A stretch of 64,000 bases of DNA from Candidatus Tokpelaia sp. JSC189 (GTDB taxonomy: Bacteria > Pseudomonadota > Alphaproteobacteria > Rhizobiales > Rhizobiaceae). Below are positions 1 through 11,635 of the stretch, piece by piece. Position numbers and translations under genes: made by a program. Location of the stretch: the NCBI GenBank assembly GCA_003331045.1, contig QENA01000034.1, positions 62,001-126,000 on the forward strand, given 5' to 3'. The notes under the pieces were generated by a model. It was not told where the DNA came from. It made no database searches and saw only the letters and a program-made list of their open reading frames with translations. The stretch's first letter is position 1; every line of letters begins with the position of its first letter.

Positions 1-805
1 TATGCGGGGACCAACCAGACATCCAAATAAATGAGAAACTTGCGCGGATACGCCCATCAGGATCGCTGAAACGTTCGGCATAAATTTCTGCAACGCGTAT
101 AAAAAAGCGACGTGAGACTGGTTGACGTGAACGTGCCAGAAGCGCATTCTGCATACCCATGGCACGCAAATCAGCCATCAAATCAAAGGCTGTATTATAG
201 CGCACAATGACATTTTCCGTATCGGTTACAGGTATGGCAAATCCTGCTTGTTGCAACAGTGCACCCGCATCGCGCACATCAGCAAAGGGAAAAACCCGCG
301 GATTGACGCCGCGATAGAGTTCATTTTCTGCTTGCAGCAGACACTCACGCAATTCGCCCAGTGTACCGCTGCCACACATGACGGCTAGAAAAAGACCATC
401 TGGTTTTAATCCGTGTTTTATCTGGACAAGAACATCTAGCGTATCATTAGTCATATGCAGAGAAAGCAATGAAACAATCAGATCAGCCTGTTGCGATTTC
501 AGAGCAAGTTTTTCACGCGGGCAGATGATCGAAGGATATTGGTCGGTTAAAAACTCTGGTAATGTTTCAACCCGCCTTATTGTAGCTACCTTACCTGAAT
601 GGAGCATTGCCGCTGCCGCAAATCCAGTATGACCATGAAGGTCAATGGCATGGATAAAATGCCGGTTAACAGTGGCCAAACGTTCTTCAAGGTCTTCGGC
701 CATACGGGCAGCCAGAAAGTCAATACCAGGTTTTGCTTTTTTGGCTGCCCGTAGACGAAAATGTTCAATTAGTAGACTATCAAAAATTTCTGGGTTTTCT
801 ATCAC
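1..805 (-). CDS. SAM-dependent methyltransferase, C-terminus beyond window
   Basis: This reading frame is open from the window edge to a GTG at 805, so about 268 residues of the N-terminal part are present and the stop lies outside. Read on the minus strand it begins MIENPEIFDS and carries a degenerate SAM-binding motif I (AIDLHGHTGFAAA), an acidic motif near LPEF, and at the edge the segment SFIWMSGWSPH. That segment matches the (T)GWAPH end region I know from rhizobial class I methyltransferases related to BioC and NDUFAF5. No clear ribosome binding site precedes the GTG; a TTG at 829 is the alternative start. The substrate is unknown. In motif I an expected glycine is replaced by His (LHGHTG), so catalytic competence is not certain. 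Confidence 0.8.
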   Translation of the reverse strand, partial: MIENPEIFDSLLIEHFRLRAAKKAKPGIDFLAARMAEDLEERLATVNRHFIHAIDLHGHTGFAAAAMLHSGKVATIRRVETLPEFLTDQYPSIICPREKLALKSQQADLIVSLLSLHMTNDTLDVLVQIKHGLKPDGLFLAVMCGSGTLGELRECLLQAENELYRGVNPRVFPFADVRDAGALLQQAGFAIPVTDTENVIVRYNTAFDLMADLRAMGMQNALLARSRQPVSRRFFIRVAEIYAERFSDPDGRIRASFSFIWMSGWSPH

Positions 806-1214
806 AATGATTATTGTCTTGTTTATCAAACGTACCCTATCTGAGGGTAAACCTTTTATAGTGAAAAATCAAAGATCTTCACTGCTGTTTCAAGGTAATA
901 TTAATCCATGCTCTTTGATCGCAAATCAGTAGTCTCTCCCACTAATTCTGATTGCAGATATCGTGATTTTTTTCGTTTCACATTTTTGGATTTTAGTTAA
1001 TTGATATGGATCAATAGCATTTCAAAGTGAATCTGGTCAGCATCACAATTGGCATAGATGGTAACAAGTCCATGACAACTAGCATGGATACAGATTTTTC
1101 CGGCCCAGATTCACCAATAATAGACAAGCTCTCACTAACTATTAATATCCATATTAATACAATCAACCGCCTTGAATAACCCCTTGCCTATTTCAAAAAA
1201 ACTGAAATTTGAGA
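806..1214. other. AT-rich spacer, no gene recognised
   Basis: No reading frame here has protein-like content, a ribosome binding site or family resemblance. It lies upstream of the methyltransferase and downstream of the decayed permease, and probably includes the methyltransferase promoter, but no convincing -35/-10 pair was found. Confidence 0.5.
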
Positions 1215-1990
1215 ATTTCAAATAATGCTACGGATCAGTTCCTTTTCAGTTTGCGATTACACACATCATGCAAACCATCACCTGCAAGATTGATGGAAAT
1301 CACAAGAACCAGAAAAAAGACAAATACAAAACCAAAACTAACACCGGTACCAAGTAATGGTGGAAGAACCAATAATACCGATAAGTAGAGAATATTGCCT
1401 ACAATACGAGCATATCATAATCTAATCTACAGCCCCATTCCTAGTGGAAAGCTCCATAAGTTCTCCTCTAACAGACAGAAGGAAGGCTGCACAGCATTAG
1501 AAAAGCACTCCACATAATGGATAGGGAGCAAGTGCCGATACCAACTATTAGCAGAAAATACAAAAAACCATAAGCCCGGTATTACTCCGCGATTGCAGCT
1601 AGATGTATGCCAGAATTCATACGAAACCTCACAGAGAACTGCAGATAGAGGTAATAGCAAAATCGGAACTGCGCATAATTATCCCCTCCTGAGCCGCAGA
1701 TTATAAAACCATACAAGACATCCGATGATAACCTTAACAAGTCATAACAAGCCTAACGATGATTAAGTACTTGTACGACCATATAATCGCGGTAGAAAAT
1801 TTGCATCCAACAATCATTTTCCGACTCTAAACTAAGAAAAATTGCCTTTGTCAAAATCTGCACCATCAATCATCGCATCAACCCTGAAACCCCATAATGG
1901 TCAGAACAGAGATCATTACATTGCACGTCATATGAATACCTATTGACCCGCCAAATGGATAATTTTTGCCCAGGCTGTGCACATATAATT
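1215..1990 (-). pseudogene. decayed peptide ABC-transporter permease (DppC/OppC-like)
   Basis: Minus-strand translation shows scattered fragments in the order and spacing of a DppC/OppC permease. Near 1970 there is YPFGGSIGIHM, comparable to the HPFGTDxxGRD motif near residue 70 of the family. Near 1430 is SFPLGMGL, comparable to the SFLGLG loop. The best fragment runs from about 1390 to 1215: a hydrophobic segment, then ISINLAGDGLHD, which matches the family C-terminal motif INLLGDGLRDALDP, then a stop. Stops and frameshifts separate the pieces, so no product is expected. The roughly 250-codon distance between first and last fragments agrees with the family. The C-terminal match is good and the N-terminal match is weak. 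Confidence 0.5.
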
Positions 1991-3261
1991 CTCACCCAGA
2001 ACCTCCAGTATGATCGAGCATATCTGGCGCGCAATCACCGAAAGCAAGAATTGTCGGCAGGATTAGACCCTTAAACAACCCATAAGATAAAACCATCGGC
2101 TCATCTGACCGCGCAGCAAGTTCCAGCAGAAATCAGCACCGAATACTGAGCAGGCCAGTCAGCAGCATGGTTCAGAATGCCAGTTCAAACTTTTCTGGGG
2201 AATAATGAACCCAACATACCATTATGCATCGAACACGGATTTAGCAAGCGATCTCCAAACCTAAAAACTCTGAATACTCACCCAAACCAATATGCTAGAA
2301 AATCAATTTTTTAAATTAAAGCAAAGTGCTTGTATTTTTATAGAAACTGTAGGCTGGTTTTTCATGGCAACAGCTGGCCCATATTTCTCAAGCAACCAGA
2401 ATACAACAACGGCAATCGACTATCCTGGCTAAAACCTTGTTTTAATCCATACAGATAATCAGTTGTCATCTGAGGTGTTTCCATGTCACAATAGCATAAG
2501 CGAAGCTAGGAATTTAATTTGAAAATCAATCAGAAAAATATAACAAAGCATATGCAAATAAAGAAACAATTCCGTCTAGGACAAAATAAAAAAGCTTGAT
2601 TTGCATACACCCTTTTTGAAGCCTCCTTATAAGTTTATACAATGATTAGATTTTTTGGAACTCATGAAGACAAAGAAGCATCAATATTCAGTTATTTTAA
2701 AACTGATGCCCATTATCCTATCACAACAAATGCAACATAATCTTCTGGGTAAATATCATATTATGTGCGACCTTCTGATTGAAACGAATCCACATTTTAT
2801 AGCATATTTAAAGCACACCTGCTGTCATGGATTGTTATTGAAGCGGTAATTACCAATAAACCAAACAAAGTTATCTCTTTCACCATTGCTAAAGCACTGG
2901 AATTAACCTTATTGCGTAATGGTTTTATTGACATCTGAGCAAGAGAAGGCGGCAGAATAATCGATTACATGAGCCGCAAATAATTACGTGCTGCTTATCT
3001 ACGATATTAATGTAAATTTTATTTTTCCGTAAAAATGCTTACCTCCTAACAAGGTAACCATAACTTATGTCCGCCTGCATCAGACACTCAGATAAGCAAT
3101 TTTCCTGTAAAAAACTCACAGGGTCAAAGTAGAAGGCGAAGTTCAGCTTGTCTTTTTGTTCCCTGTACTTGTTCTGTCTGCACTTTCAGTGCTAAAGGCA
3201 GACACATAATTATTCGGCACATAGATTAGTTTGCCGAAAAAGCAGAAAATGGAAAACACAG
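1991..3261. other. long decayed spacer upstream of hisS
   Basis: About 1.3 kb without an intact gene. At 2642 an ATG opens a 29-codon frame (MIRFFGTHEDKEAS...) that ends in TAA. Protein-like pieces continue in other frames to about 2930, including DLLIETNPHF and NKPNKVISFTIAKALELT. This looks like one eroded plus-strand gene, but I cannot name it. The last 300 bases precede hisS and should hold its promoter; no clear promoter was identified. Confidence 0.35.
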
Positions 3262-4761
3262 ATGGCATCAAAAATGGAAAAGACCAAGGCAAGACTGCCG
3301 CGCGGATTTTTTGACAAAACAGCTTCTGATCTTCGTGCAGAAGAAAAGGTCGTTACTGCCATCCGTGAAGTTTATGAGCTTTATGGTTTTGAACCCGTAG
3401 AAACACCACTTATTGAATACACTGATGCACTGGGTAAGTTTCTTCCTGATCAGGAGCGCCCCAATGCCGGCGTTTTTTCCTTTCAGGATGATGATGAACA
3501 ATGGCTGTCGCTGCGTTATGATCTGACAGCACCGTTTGCCCGCTATATCGCCGAGCATTTTGAACAGCTGCCCAAACCCTGCCGCAGCTACCGAGCTGGC
3601 TGGGTTTTCCGCAATGAAAAACCGGGCCTAGGTCGTTTTCGACAGTTTTTGCAGTTCGATGCTGATACAGTGGGAGCAGAAAATATCACAGCTGATGCTG
3701 AAATCTGCATGATGGTTGCTGATACACTGGAGCGCCTCGGTATCAAGCGCGGTGATTATACAATCCGCGTCAACAACCGCAAAGTGCTTGACGGTATTCT
3801 AGAAATGATTGGCCTTGAAGGTGAAAAAAAGCAAAGAAAACGGCTTTCTGTTCTGCGCACCATTGATAAACTCGACAAGTTCGGACCCGAAGGCGTAGCT
3901 TTATTGCTGGGTAAGGGGCGCCTTGATGAAAGCGGCGATTTCACCAAAGGTGCCGATCTTGATGCGGCTGCCGTCAAACGAGTTCTTGATTTTGTTACTT
4001 CAGAGGTCGGTAATGATTCACAGACGATTGAAAATCTGCGCAAGGTTATGGGAAATTCTGCAAAAGGGCTTGAAGGCATTACAGAGCTTGAAGAAATACA
4101 GGCCCTTTTTTCTATTGCTGGTTATGAAGACCGGGTGAGAATTGATCCTTCTGTAGTGCGCGGTCTGGAATATTATACTGGCTCCGTTTTTGAAGCGAAG
4201 CTGCTGTTTGATGTGGCTAATGAAGGCGGACAGAAAGTTGTTTTTGGCTCTGTCGGCGGTGGCGGTCGCTATGATGGTCTAGTATCGCGGTTTCGTCCTG
4301 AGCCAATTCCGGCTACGGGTTTTTCCATTGGAGTTTCGCGCCTTGTAATAGCATTGAAAAATCTGGAAAAATTTGACCCGAAGACAAATGAAGGACCTGT
4401 GGTTATCCTTATGATGGATCGTGAGCCCAAAGCACTAGCAGGCTATCAGCGTATGGCTGCGGATTTACGCAATGAGGGAATTCGCGCCGAGCTTTATGTG
4501 GGGGATTCCGGCATGAAGGCACAGATGAAGTATGCTGACCGGCGTGGAGCGCCCTGTGTTGTCATTCAAGGCTCGGTTGAGCGTGAAGCTGGAACGGTTG
4601 AAATCAAAAATCTAGTTGAAGGTGCCCGCCTATCGCAGAAAATTGCCGATAATAAAACTTGGCGCAAACAAAGCCCAGCACAAATAACGGTTAGCCAAAA
4701 TCAGATGGTACAGGAAATAAAACGCATTCTTGCCAACCATGTTAGAAAGCCTAGAAGATAG
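3262..4761 (+). CDS. hisS: histidyl-tRNA synthetase
   Basis: Cytoplasmic class II aminoacyl-tRNA synthetase that charges tRNA-His with histidine and ATP. The 499-residue product matches the roughly 500-residue rhizobial form. It begins with the family signature ARLPRGFFD near residue 10. Motif 2 is [10 protein letters not shown] around residues 110-119, continuing into [12 protein letters not shown]. The histidine-specific motif [11 protein letters not shown] follows in the second half, then GGGGRYDGL and the motif 3 region [10 protein letters not shown], and an anticodon-binding domain at the C-terminus. The ATG at 3262 is preceded only by a weak GGAA, but the N-terminal sequence fits the family. 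hisZ starts 3 bases after the stop, so hisS, hisZ and hisG probably form one operon. Confidence 0.96.
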   Translation: MASKMEKTKARLPRGFFDKTASDLRAEEKVVTAIREVYELYGFEPVETPLIEYTDALGKFLPDQERPNAGVFSFQDDDEQWLSLRYDLTAPFARYIAEHFEQLPKPCRSYRAGWVFRNEKPGLGRFRQFLQFDADTVGAENITADAEICMMVADTLERLGIKRGDYTIRVNNRKVLDGILEMIGLEGEKKQRKRLSVLRTIDKLDKFGPEGVALLLGKGRLDESGDFTKGADLDAAAVKRVLDFVTSEVGNDSQTIENLRKVMGNSAKGLEGITELEEIQALFSIAGYEDRVRIDPSVVRGLEYYTGSVFEAKLLFDVANEGGQKVVFGSVGGGGRYDGLVSRFRPEPIPATGFSIGVSRLVIALKNLEKFDPKTNEGPVVILMMDREPKALAGYQRMAADLRNEGIRAELYVGDSGMKAQMKYADRRGAPCVVIQGSVEREAGTVEIKNLVEGARLSQKIADNKTWRKQSPAQITVSQNQMVQEIKRILANHVRKPRR

Positions 4762-4764
4762 CCT

Positions 4765-5922
4765 ATGAAACCCGCAGTCTCCCTACTCGATAAACAGCCG
4801 TATCCGATACTGACAGCATGTAAGATGCATGAAATCAAGATCGCTACTGAGGCTGCTTTTGATTATTTCAGAAAAAACAGCCTGACTGTCAGTGAAATTG
4901 CTATTCTCCAGCCTGCTGAGCCTTTTCTAGATATGGCGGGAGAAGATCTGCGTCGCCGTATCTTCATGACAACAAGCGACAATGGCGACAGCCTCTGTCT
5001 GCGGCCTGAATTTACCATTCCTGTCTGCCTACAGCATATTGCAAGGGGACATACGACTCCACAGTATTATGCCTATGGCGGAGAAGTTTTCCGTCAAAGC
5101 TGCGACGCAGGCAGCAGTTTTTATCAAGCCGGCATTGAAGAATTCGGTGCTGCCGATGAAGCGGAAGCTGATGCGCGCTCCCTGCGCCATGCCACGGCTA
5201 TACTGCATCATATTGCACCGACCAGAGATATTAGAATGCTTATAGGCGATCATGCCATCTTTGCAGCCATGCTTGCTGCGCTCAAGCTTCCTGACGGCTG
5301 GCAGAAAAAAATGCGACGCTGCTTTGGTAATGACAGGCAGTTACACACCCTGCTTTCCGAACTGTCTAGGCCGGCGCAATCTCCCAACCTGCCATACACA
5401 GTCAGCCAATTGATAACGCATGGCAACACACAAGCACTAGCCGAGCTTATTGAAAGACAGATGCTTGATAACGGAATCTGTCCTTCGGTAGGCCGGACAC
5501 CGCAGGATATTGCTGCAAGGCTGATTGAAAAACAGGCAATTGCAGATCTACATCTAGACAATACGGTGCTTACCGCACTTGAGGATTTCCTTGCTATTGA
5601 CGTTTCGCTGGACAAAGCAGAACAGACACTCAATCATTTTGCCATCCGCCATCATCTTGCACTTGAGGATGTCATTACCCTATTTTCGGCGCGGATCAAA
5701 GCAATTGATACCCAAGGGCTTGATCTGGCGGAGTTACGTTATAATGCAGCCTTCGGGCGCCCACTCGATTACTATACAGGCTTTGTTTACGAAATCCGTG
5801 ATGGTGGACACAAACCACAAACGCTTGCCGGCGGTGGCCGTTATGATCGTCTTCTGACCATGCTAGGTGCTCCAATGCCCATCCCAGCTGTTGGTTTTTC
5901 CATTTGGCTCGACCAATTTTAG
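4765..5922 (+). CDS. hisZ: ATP phosphoribosyltransferase regulatory subunit
   Basis: HisZ is a catalytically inactive relative of histidyl-tRNA synthetase. It binds short-form HisG and makes the first step of histidine synthesis active and feedback-sensitive. The 385-residue product has the class II core ([11 protein letters not shown] near residue 80), [10 protein letters not shown] and GGGRYDRLL near the end, as expected for this paralogue. It sits between hisS, its evolutionary relative (3 bases upstream), and hisG, whose start lies 13 bases downstream. The presence of HisZ agrees with HisG being the short form that lacks a regulatory domain. Confidence 0.95.
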   Translation: MKPAVSLLDKQPYPILTACKMHEIKIATEAAFDYFRKNSLTVSEIAILQPAEPFLDMAGEDLRRRIFMTTSDNGDSLCLRPEFTIPVCLQHIARGHTTPQYYAYGGEVFRQSCDAGSSFYQAGIEEFGAADEAEADARSLRHATAILHHIAPTRDIRMLIGDHAIFAAMLAALKLPDGWQKKMRRCFGNDRQLHTLLSELSRPAQSPNLPYTVSQLITHGNTQALAELIERQMLDNGICPSVGRTPQDIAARLIEKQAIADLHLDNTVLTALEDFLAIDVSLDKAEQTLNHFAIRHHLALEDVITLFSARIKAIDTQGLDLAELRYNAAFGRPLDYYTGFVYEIRDGGHKPQTLAGGGRYDRLLTMLGAPMPIPAVGFSIWLDQF

Positions 5923-5935
5923 AGGAGATTGCCGA

Positions 5936-6640
5936 ATGTCAGTCACGCTTGCCCTTCCTTCTAAAGGACGGTTGAAAGAAAAAACTCTCTTCCTGCTACA
6001 AGAAGCAGGATATGAAATTCAGCTTCCGGCAGACCAGCGCAACTACCGTGCCCGTGTGAATAATGCCCCGGACATTGATATTCTGTTTCTTTCTGCCTCT
6101 GAAATCGCATATGAACTTGGCTCTGGTGCAGTTGATCTAGGCATTACCGGTGAAGACCTGCTGCGGGAAACCGTTGCCCATCCTGAAAAATATACTGATA
6201 TCAGACTCCCACTTGGCTTTGGTCATGCCGATGTTGTGGTCGCTGTCCCGGATATTTGGTATGATGTTTACAATATGGCTGACCTTGATGATGTAGCGGC
6301 AGATTTTCGCCAGCACCATGGTCGCTGTCTTCGGATCGCAACCAAATACTGGCGTCTTACGCAAAAATTCTTTTCACAAAAGCACGGGATTCAGGTTTAC
6401 CGTATTGTAGAAAGCGCAGGCGCAACAGAAGGGGCACCTGCTGCGGGGCTGGCTGATATAATCGTTGATATTACTTCAACAGGAGCAACTCTGGCGGCAA
6501 ACGGGTTAAGAGTACTTGATGATGGCATTATCCTCAAATCACAGACTTGCCTTGTCGCTTCATGCCTGAGTGGTGCCCATCAGGAAATTAATGGGATATG
6601 TGCGCGTATCAGCGAAACTTTGACTTCTATGAACTTCTAG
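5936..6640 (+). CDS. hisG: ATP phosphoribosyltransferase, short form
   Basis: Catalyses ATP + PRPP to phosphoribosyl-ATP, the first committed step of histidine synthesis. The product is 234 residues, the short type without a C-terminal histidine-sensing domain, consistent with adjacent hisZ. It starts [15 protein letters not shown], a typical HisG N-terminus, and has the PRPP-binding segment [13 protein letters not shown] near residue 180. The ATG at 5936 is chosen over an upstream in-frame start because GAGGAG lies 9 bases before it and the N-terminus fits the family. Other histidine genes are not in this window. Confidence 0.95.
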   Translation: MSVTLALPSKGRLKEKTLFLLQEAGYEIQLPADQRNYRARVNNAPDIDILFLSASEIAYELGSGAVDLGITGEDLLRETVAHPEKYTDIRLPLGFGHADVVVAVPDIWYDVYNMADLDDVAADFRQHHGRCLRIATKYWRLTQKFFSQKHGIQVYRIVESAGATEGAPAAGLADIIVDITSTGATLAANGLRVLDDGIILKSQTCLVASCLSGAHQEINGICARISETLTSMNF

Positions 6641-7471
6641 CTGTGTGAAACGCAGGCATTGCTACTATATGCACGAAGGATCGATATCACAAGCACCCTA
6701 TTCGCAATTTGAAAACCAAAGAGAAAAACAAAAATTTAACTAACTCAATTCTTTAATCTAGATATATCTAAATCATGACATCTTAAGTGCCTTACTGTCA
6801 AGTAATACTTCAGCTTACAAGACAATAGCGATTCCTATTGAAAACAAGATGCTGTTTTACGGAACTTACCAAAAATATTCGGAATGAAGATTGGTTTCAT
6901 AGCAAATCACTGGGCAATATGTTGGATCAATCAGGTCAAAGATAGATAGAGATTATGTCTTGATCCTTGTCATCTTCCTCAAAATGTCACTTAATACTGT
7001 GCCAAAATCATATGCATTCTTTACATGCTCATTCAATGGACGTGGCATTCTGATACAAGCTGATAACAAGACTGGGAAATGGCAATATCTTATCCACTCT
7101 TTATTTCCTACAACCACGATGATGTTCTTCTGGACTGACATCTGTGGACGGATATCTATATGATCTGTCGAGGCTGTTCACCCAATATACGGCTTGTGAT
7201 TGCCAACCAAGTTATGCTGAGTTAGGTCCCTTATCTCTATCATAATAGGATTCAACTTCTATTTTTTCTGGATTCTGAAAGAAAAAAGATGTGTAATGCA
7301 GGGTCGCCATATTTATGTTTCTTAATCCTTTTTCATCCCACTGTTTAGACTACTGTCCAGAATATCAGAAGCGAAAGACTGCTTGAATGAAACATTATGA
7401 GAAATCTTGAGGAGCTTCGTAGATAATCATCAGGCGGGAAATAAATAGCGCAGATAATTTCATAGCCCTCC
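6641..7471. other. spacer between hisG and purD, no gene recognised
   Basis: About 830 bases between the convergent genes hisG (plus) and purD (minus). Two short overlapping open frames occur around 6953-7163 on opposite strands, but neither has a ribosome binding site or recognisable content. No terminator-like hairpin with a T-tract was seen. This is probably eroded sequence. Confidence 0.5.
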
Positions 7472-8746
7472 TCAGCTTTCGCGTGTAGCTGCCCGCCACC
7501 CAATATCGGAACGCCAAAAACCGTCTGGCCAGCGAATTTTTCCAATTGCCGCATAAGCCTTTCGTTGTGTTTCCTTAATCGTTTTATCACGAGCTATCAC
7601 ATTAAGAACGCGACCGCCATTAGCAATTAGCTTGCCATCCTGTAACGCCGTCCCGGCATGCAAAACCAGAACATTAGGCAAGGCAGCCGCCTCTTCTATG
7701 CCTTCTATGACACTGCCTTTTTCGGGCGCCTCGGGATATCCCTTCGCAACCAATACCACAGTCAATGATACATCATCAGACCATGCCGGCTCATAACCAG
7801 CAAGCTTGCCATCTGCTGCCGCAATAAGAAGCGGCAGCAGATCATCCTGCAGCCGCATCATTAGAACCTGACATTCAGGATCGCCAAAGCGGACATTATA
7901 TTCAACAAGCTTTGGCCCATCTGCCGTAATTATCAATCCCGCAAAAAGAATGCCATTAAAAGGAGTGCCAATCTCAGCCATTGCCTTCATCGTCGGTTCA
8001 ATCACCTCGCGCATTGTGCGCTCAACCATATCCGGCGTCATGACAAAAGCTGGAGAATAAGCCCCCATTCCACCAGTATTGAGACCGCTATCTCCTTCCC
8101 CGACCCGTTTGTGATCCTGTGCCGTGCCAAAGGGAATGGCAGTTGTGCCATCGCACAGGCAAAAAAAACTTGCTTCCTCACCCTGCAAAAATTCCTCCAC
8201 CACGACTTCAGAACCCGCGGGGCCAAACATACCATCAAAACAGGCATCAACAGCAACGAGAGCCTCTTTTACAGTCATGGCAACAACAACGCCTTTTCCT
8301 GCAGCCAAACCATCAGCCTTGACCACAATTGGCGCACCCTGGGCATGAATATAGGCCTTTGCCTCTGCTATATTGTTAAAGCGACCATAAACCGCTGTCG
8401 GAATAGCAAAACGCGCACATAAATCCTTAGTAAAACCTTTTGATCCTTCAAGCTGTGCTGCACTAGCTCCGGGACCAACCACCCGAATCCGTGCGTTTCT
8501 TAGCGTATCGGCAAGCCCGTTTACAAGAGGCGCCTCAGGACCGATCATAACCAGATCAATATAATTTTTCCTGCAAAATGCAACAACAGCTGCATGATCT
8601 GCTGCATTCAGATCAATATTCTCCGCAATCTTCGCCATACCGGGGTTTCCAGGGGCACAGTATAACCAGCTAAGTAAGGGAGAAGCAGCAATTTTCCAGG
8701 CAAGAGCGTGTTCACGGCCACCTGAGCCAATAAGAAGAACCTTCAT
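7472..8746 (-). CDS. purD: phosphoribosylamine-glycine ligase (GAR synthetase)
   Basis: ATP-grasp enzyme that joins glycine to phosphoribosylamine in the second step of de novo purine synthesis. The 424-residue length matches the family (about 425-430). The N-terminus [18 protein letters not shown] is the classic PurD start. The ATP-grasp core includes [45 protein letters not shown] and [10 protein letters not shown], and the C-terminus ends in the usual RSDIGWRA. On the minus strand GAGG lies about 7 bases before the ATG. It is divergently arranged to ubiA. Confidence 0.97.
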   Translation of the reverse strand: MKVLLIGSGGREHALAWKIAASPLLSWLYCAPGNPGMAKIAENIDLNAADHAAVVAFCRKNYIDLVMIGPEAPLVNGLADTLRNARIRVVGPGASAAQLEGSKGFTKDLCARFAIPTAVYGRFNNIAEAKAYIHAQGAPIVVKADGLAAGKGVVVAMTVKEALVAVDACFDGMFGPAGSEVVVEEFLQGEEASFFCLCDGTTAIPFGTAQDHKRVGEGDSGLNTGGMGAYSPAFVMTPDMVERTMREVIEPTMKAMAEIGTPFNGILFAGLIITADGPKLVEYNVRFGDPECQVLMMRLQDDLLPLLIAAADGKLAGYEPAWSDDVSLTVVLVAKGYPEAPEKGSVIEGIEEAAALPNVLVLHAGTALQDGKLIANGGRVLNVIARDKTIKETQRKAYAAIGKIRWPDGFWRSDIGWRAATRES

Positions 8747-8859
8747 TATGTCCTCTTTGTTTCGAGCGAAAAAAGCTATTGTTTTTTATTGGGAAAATAC
8801 CTTATGAGCAAGAGTTACATTTTTGTTTTTTCCAGCATAATTTTTTGAGAGTTATGGCA

Positions 8860-9888
8860 ATGCCACATGCTGCCTCACAGAATAAAAATTCATCTGAAAT
8901 CCCAAAAATCATGACACATCTTGCGAATATTCAGGCCAACGACCTGCAAGAGCAGATCATGGATATACCTGCAAGACATTGGATTTACCGCCTTTTGCCA
9001 TACTGCCTCTGGCCTTATGCGCAGCTTGCACGCTGGGATAGGCCTATCGGCTGGCAGCTTCTGCTCTGGCCTTGTTGGTGGTCTGCCGCGCTTGCATCCA
9101 TTGCTTGGGGACTCCCAAGAATAACACTGATATCTATCACACTTTTACTTTGGCATCTTTTTCTTTTCTTTGTAGGAGCAATTGCTATGCGGGGTGCCGG
9201 GTGCACCTATAATGATCTTGTAGACCACCACATTGACAAGGCAGTAGAACGTACCCGTTCACGCCCACTGCCCTCAGAGAAAGTTACCCGTAACCAAGCC
9301 AAGGCTTTCATCATCCTACAATCATTCGTTGGCCTGCTTGTGCTTATTCAGTTCAACAGGTTTACAATTATCCTTGGTCTTGCATCGCTCATCATTGTTG
9401 TAATTTACCCGTTCATGAAACGGGTAACTGACTGGCCTCAGCTTTTTCTTGGGCTTGCCTTCAATTGGGGAGCACTTTTAGGTTGGACAGCTGTTTTCGG
9501 AACATTGGATATACAACCGGTTCTGCTTTATCTTGGAGCCATTTTCTGGACAATCGGCTACGATACGATTTATGCTCATCAGGACAGAGAAGATGATGCC
9601 ATTATCGGCGTACGCTCAACAGCACGACTTTTCGGCAAAAGAACCAAACCCGCTCTTTTCTGTCTTTATACTCTGATGCTGGTTTTCACGACTGCTGCCT
9701 TTATTCTTACCCACGTACCGCCCATTGCATTAAGCGGGATAGTCTTTACGGCAATACATATGCTTTTTCAGATCAAAACACTGGATATTGATAATCCTAA
9801 TGAATGTCTATGGCTTTTTAAATCCAATTCGATTATTGGGCTTTTGATCTTTCTCATGCTCATGCTTGGCAACCTGTGGATTATATAA
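8860..9888 (+). CDS. ubiA: 4-hydroxybenzoate polyprenyltransferase
   Basis: Integral membrane prenyltransferase that attaches the polyprenyl tail to 4-hydroxybenzoate in ubiquinone synthesis. The product has about eight hydrophobic segments. It carries both aspartate-rich motifs of the family: NDLVDHHID for the prenyl diphosphate and Mg2+, and the second DTIYAHQDREDD. LARWDRPIGWQLLLWPCWW is the typical first-helix region. Four in-frame ATGs (8854, 8860, 8911, 8959) are possible. I chose 8860, which has GAGAG 8 bases upstream and gives 342 residues, somewhat longer at the N-terminus than usual. The gene converges on pdxH with 40 bases between them. Confidence 0.93.
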   Translation: MPHAASQNKNSSEIPKIMTHLANIQANDLQEQIMDIPARHWIYRLLPYCLWPYAQLARWDRPIGWQLLLWPCWWSAALASIAWGLPRITLISITLLLWHLFLFFVGAIAMRGAGCTYNDLVDHHIDKAVERTRSRPLPSEKVTRNQAKAFIILQSFVGLLVLIQFNRFTIILGLASLIIVVIYPFMKRVTDWPQLFLGLAFNWGALLGWTAVFGTLDIQPVLLYLGAIFWTIGYDTIYAHQDREDDAIIGVRSTARLFGKRTKPALFCLYTLMLVFTTAAFILTHVPPIALSGIVFTAIHMLFQIKTLDIDNPNECLWLFKSNSIIGLLIFLMLMLGNLWII

Positions 9889-9928
9889 ACTGTAAAAACC
9901 AATATTCTAGGCTGCCTACTTTTCAGGA

Positions 9929-10552
9929 TCACGGATAAAGCTTCCCTATCTCCCAATTCTGACTATCAAAATCTGAGCGTGTAAAAACTACTCGATCATG
10001 CAGACGAAAAGGCCGCTCGCGCCAAAATTCTACAGATAGCGGACGGATACAGAAACCGGACCAGTATGGCGGCCGCGAAATGGTACCGATTGCAGAGCGC
10101 ACCGTATATTCAGCAACTGCCTTTTCCAGGGCAAACCGGCTGTCCAGTAGGCGTGATTGCCTAGAAGCCCATGCAGCAATCTGGCTGCCACGGGAACGAG
10201 ATGCATAATAAGCATCAGCGTCTTCATCACGGACTTTTTCAACTAGCCCCCGAACCCTAATCTGACGACGCAACGACTTCCAGTGAAAGCAGAGGGCAGC
10301 TTTCATAGAATGCAGAATTTCCTTGCCTTTACGGCTTTCATAATTAGTATAGAAAATAAATCCATTCTGACTAAATCCTTTTAGCAGCACCATACGCACA
10401 TTCGGCATGCCTGTTTCATCAACTGTTGCCAATGACATAGCGTTAGGATCATTGATTTCCTGGGTTTCCGCATCCTTAAACCATCGATCAAAAAGCTGAA
10501 AAGGTTCTTTTTCTTTTACAAAGTCATGACTTGTTAACACACTATCTGCCAT
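9929..10552 (-). CDS. pdxH: pyridoxine/pyridoxamine 5'-phosphate oxidase
   Basis: FMN-dependent oxidase that makes pyridoxal 5'-phosphate from PNP or PMP. The 207-residue product matches the family length. Visible features are [22 protein letters not shown] at the FMN-binding barrel start, [43 protein letters not shown], and the C-terminal [16 protein letters not shown] ending in LYP. The motif usually read as FWGG is YWSG here. AGGTG lies 8 bases before the ATG. In Brucella a DnaJ-like gene and fabI lie close by, as they do here. Confidence 0.95.
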   Translation of the reverse strand: MADSVLTSHDFVKEKEPFQLFDRWFKDAETQEINDPNAMSLATVDETGMPNVRMVLLKGFSQNGFIFYTNYESRKGKEILHSMKAALCFHWKSLRRQIRVRGLVEKVRDEDADAYYASRSRGSQIAAWASRQSRLLDSRFALEKAVAEYTVRSAIGTISRPPYWSGFCIRPLSVEFWRERPFRLHDRVVFTRSDFDSQNWEIGKLYP

Positions 10553-11635
10553 AGTTGCACCTAGATTTTTTATTGCGTGTCAGAGAAGCGTTATGTCCAT
10601 AAAAGCTGGAAACACAGAGCTTATTCAGTATGAGAATATTTTTCATTACGTAAGTCATTCGACGGTGTTGTGGTGTTTTCAGGTAGAACCTGTAAAAATC
10701 TCAAAAAGCCTTTGAAAATGGTCAATTTCAAAAGGTTTTAAATCTCCCCAAAACGCAGATCAGGAAATAATTTAAGAGTTCAAGATTGATTATTCGACAC
10801 TGACACATGAATGAAGCAGTACTGGAATCCCTCCTTTTGTTGGAATATTTCGAAACAAAACGATAAAAACTCGGAGTTGAGAAATTCCTGCGCACCCTCT
10901 CTCGAAGAGAGAGCCAAGACCCTACAAATATTTCATTAAGAATCGAAAAAAATAAATGGCTATGAACACCTTTAACGTTAACTACAGCCTCAACTCAACT
11001 GCTGTTTGCCAGAGAAAAACAAGCTAAATATTAATGATCATACTCTCAACTTGGCATAAAAAGCCAATTAATGATTCAAAATACCCTTCTAACTGAAAAA
11101 TTTCTAGCTTCGGAAAGCAAAACACCTCCCGTCTCCTACCTGTTTCGTATCCTAAACTATTTATACAGACAAGTCTATCATCTTGACCCGATCTTGGAAA
11201 GATTCCCATACTTGGATGCTTTTTCCAAGATAGCAACTGCCAAGACCTGGTAAACTAAAACCAAACTAAGTTTCCATAATCAAAACATAGAATCCACACC
11301 TACAACCGAGAGTTATAAGTCCCACTTGTCAGCCAAACAAAACAATTTTGGTATAATCTTCATTCTTGATCTCTTTACTTGATAAACGCCTGCCAGTCAG
11401 AAAAATCCACTTCCATCAACTATGGATCTAATTAAAATATGCCCTGGGGACTTACAATCCCATTACCGGCACGCTTCATTAGAAAATTTTTTCGCCTTTA
11501 CCCAATCATTCTCCTTGGCGGATGTAGGCACTGCAGTCAGTCTTACTAACCTCTGTTCCCTGATATATCGGTCGACCTAACTCTGAATATGGTTTGAAAA
11601 TGTCTAATCCATCTTAGCCATAAGGAGCCAAATTA
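10553..11635. other. 1.1-kb spacer with one perfect hairpin, no gene recognised
   Basis: No open frame has recognisable content; short frames near 11024-11253 overlap on both strands and lack ribosome binding sites. A perfect 7-bp inverted repeat, CTCTCTC-GAA-GAGAGAG, lies at 10897-10913 without a following T-tract. The spacer separates pdxH from fabI, both on the minus strand. Confidence 0.45.

Noticed and set aside
6953..7163. Opposing short open frames between hisG and purD
   Set aside because: They overlap each other on opposite strands, lack ribosome binding sites and show no recognisable protein content.
8111..8422. Three overlapping plus-strand open frames inside purD
   Set aside because: They lie opposite a full-length, motif-complete purD gene and have no ribosome binding sites or family resemblance.
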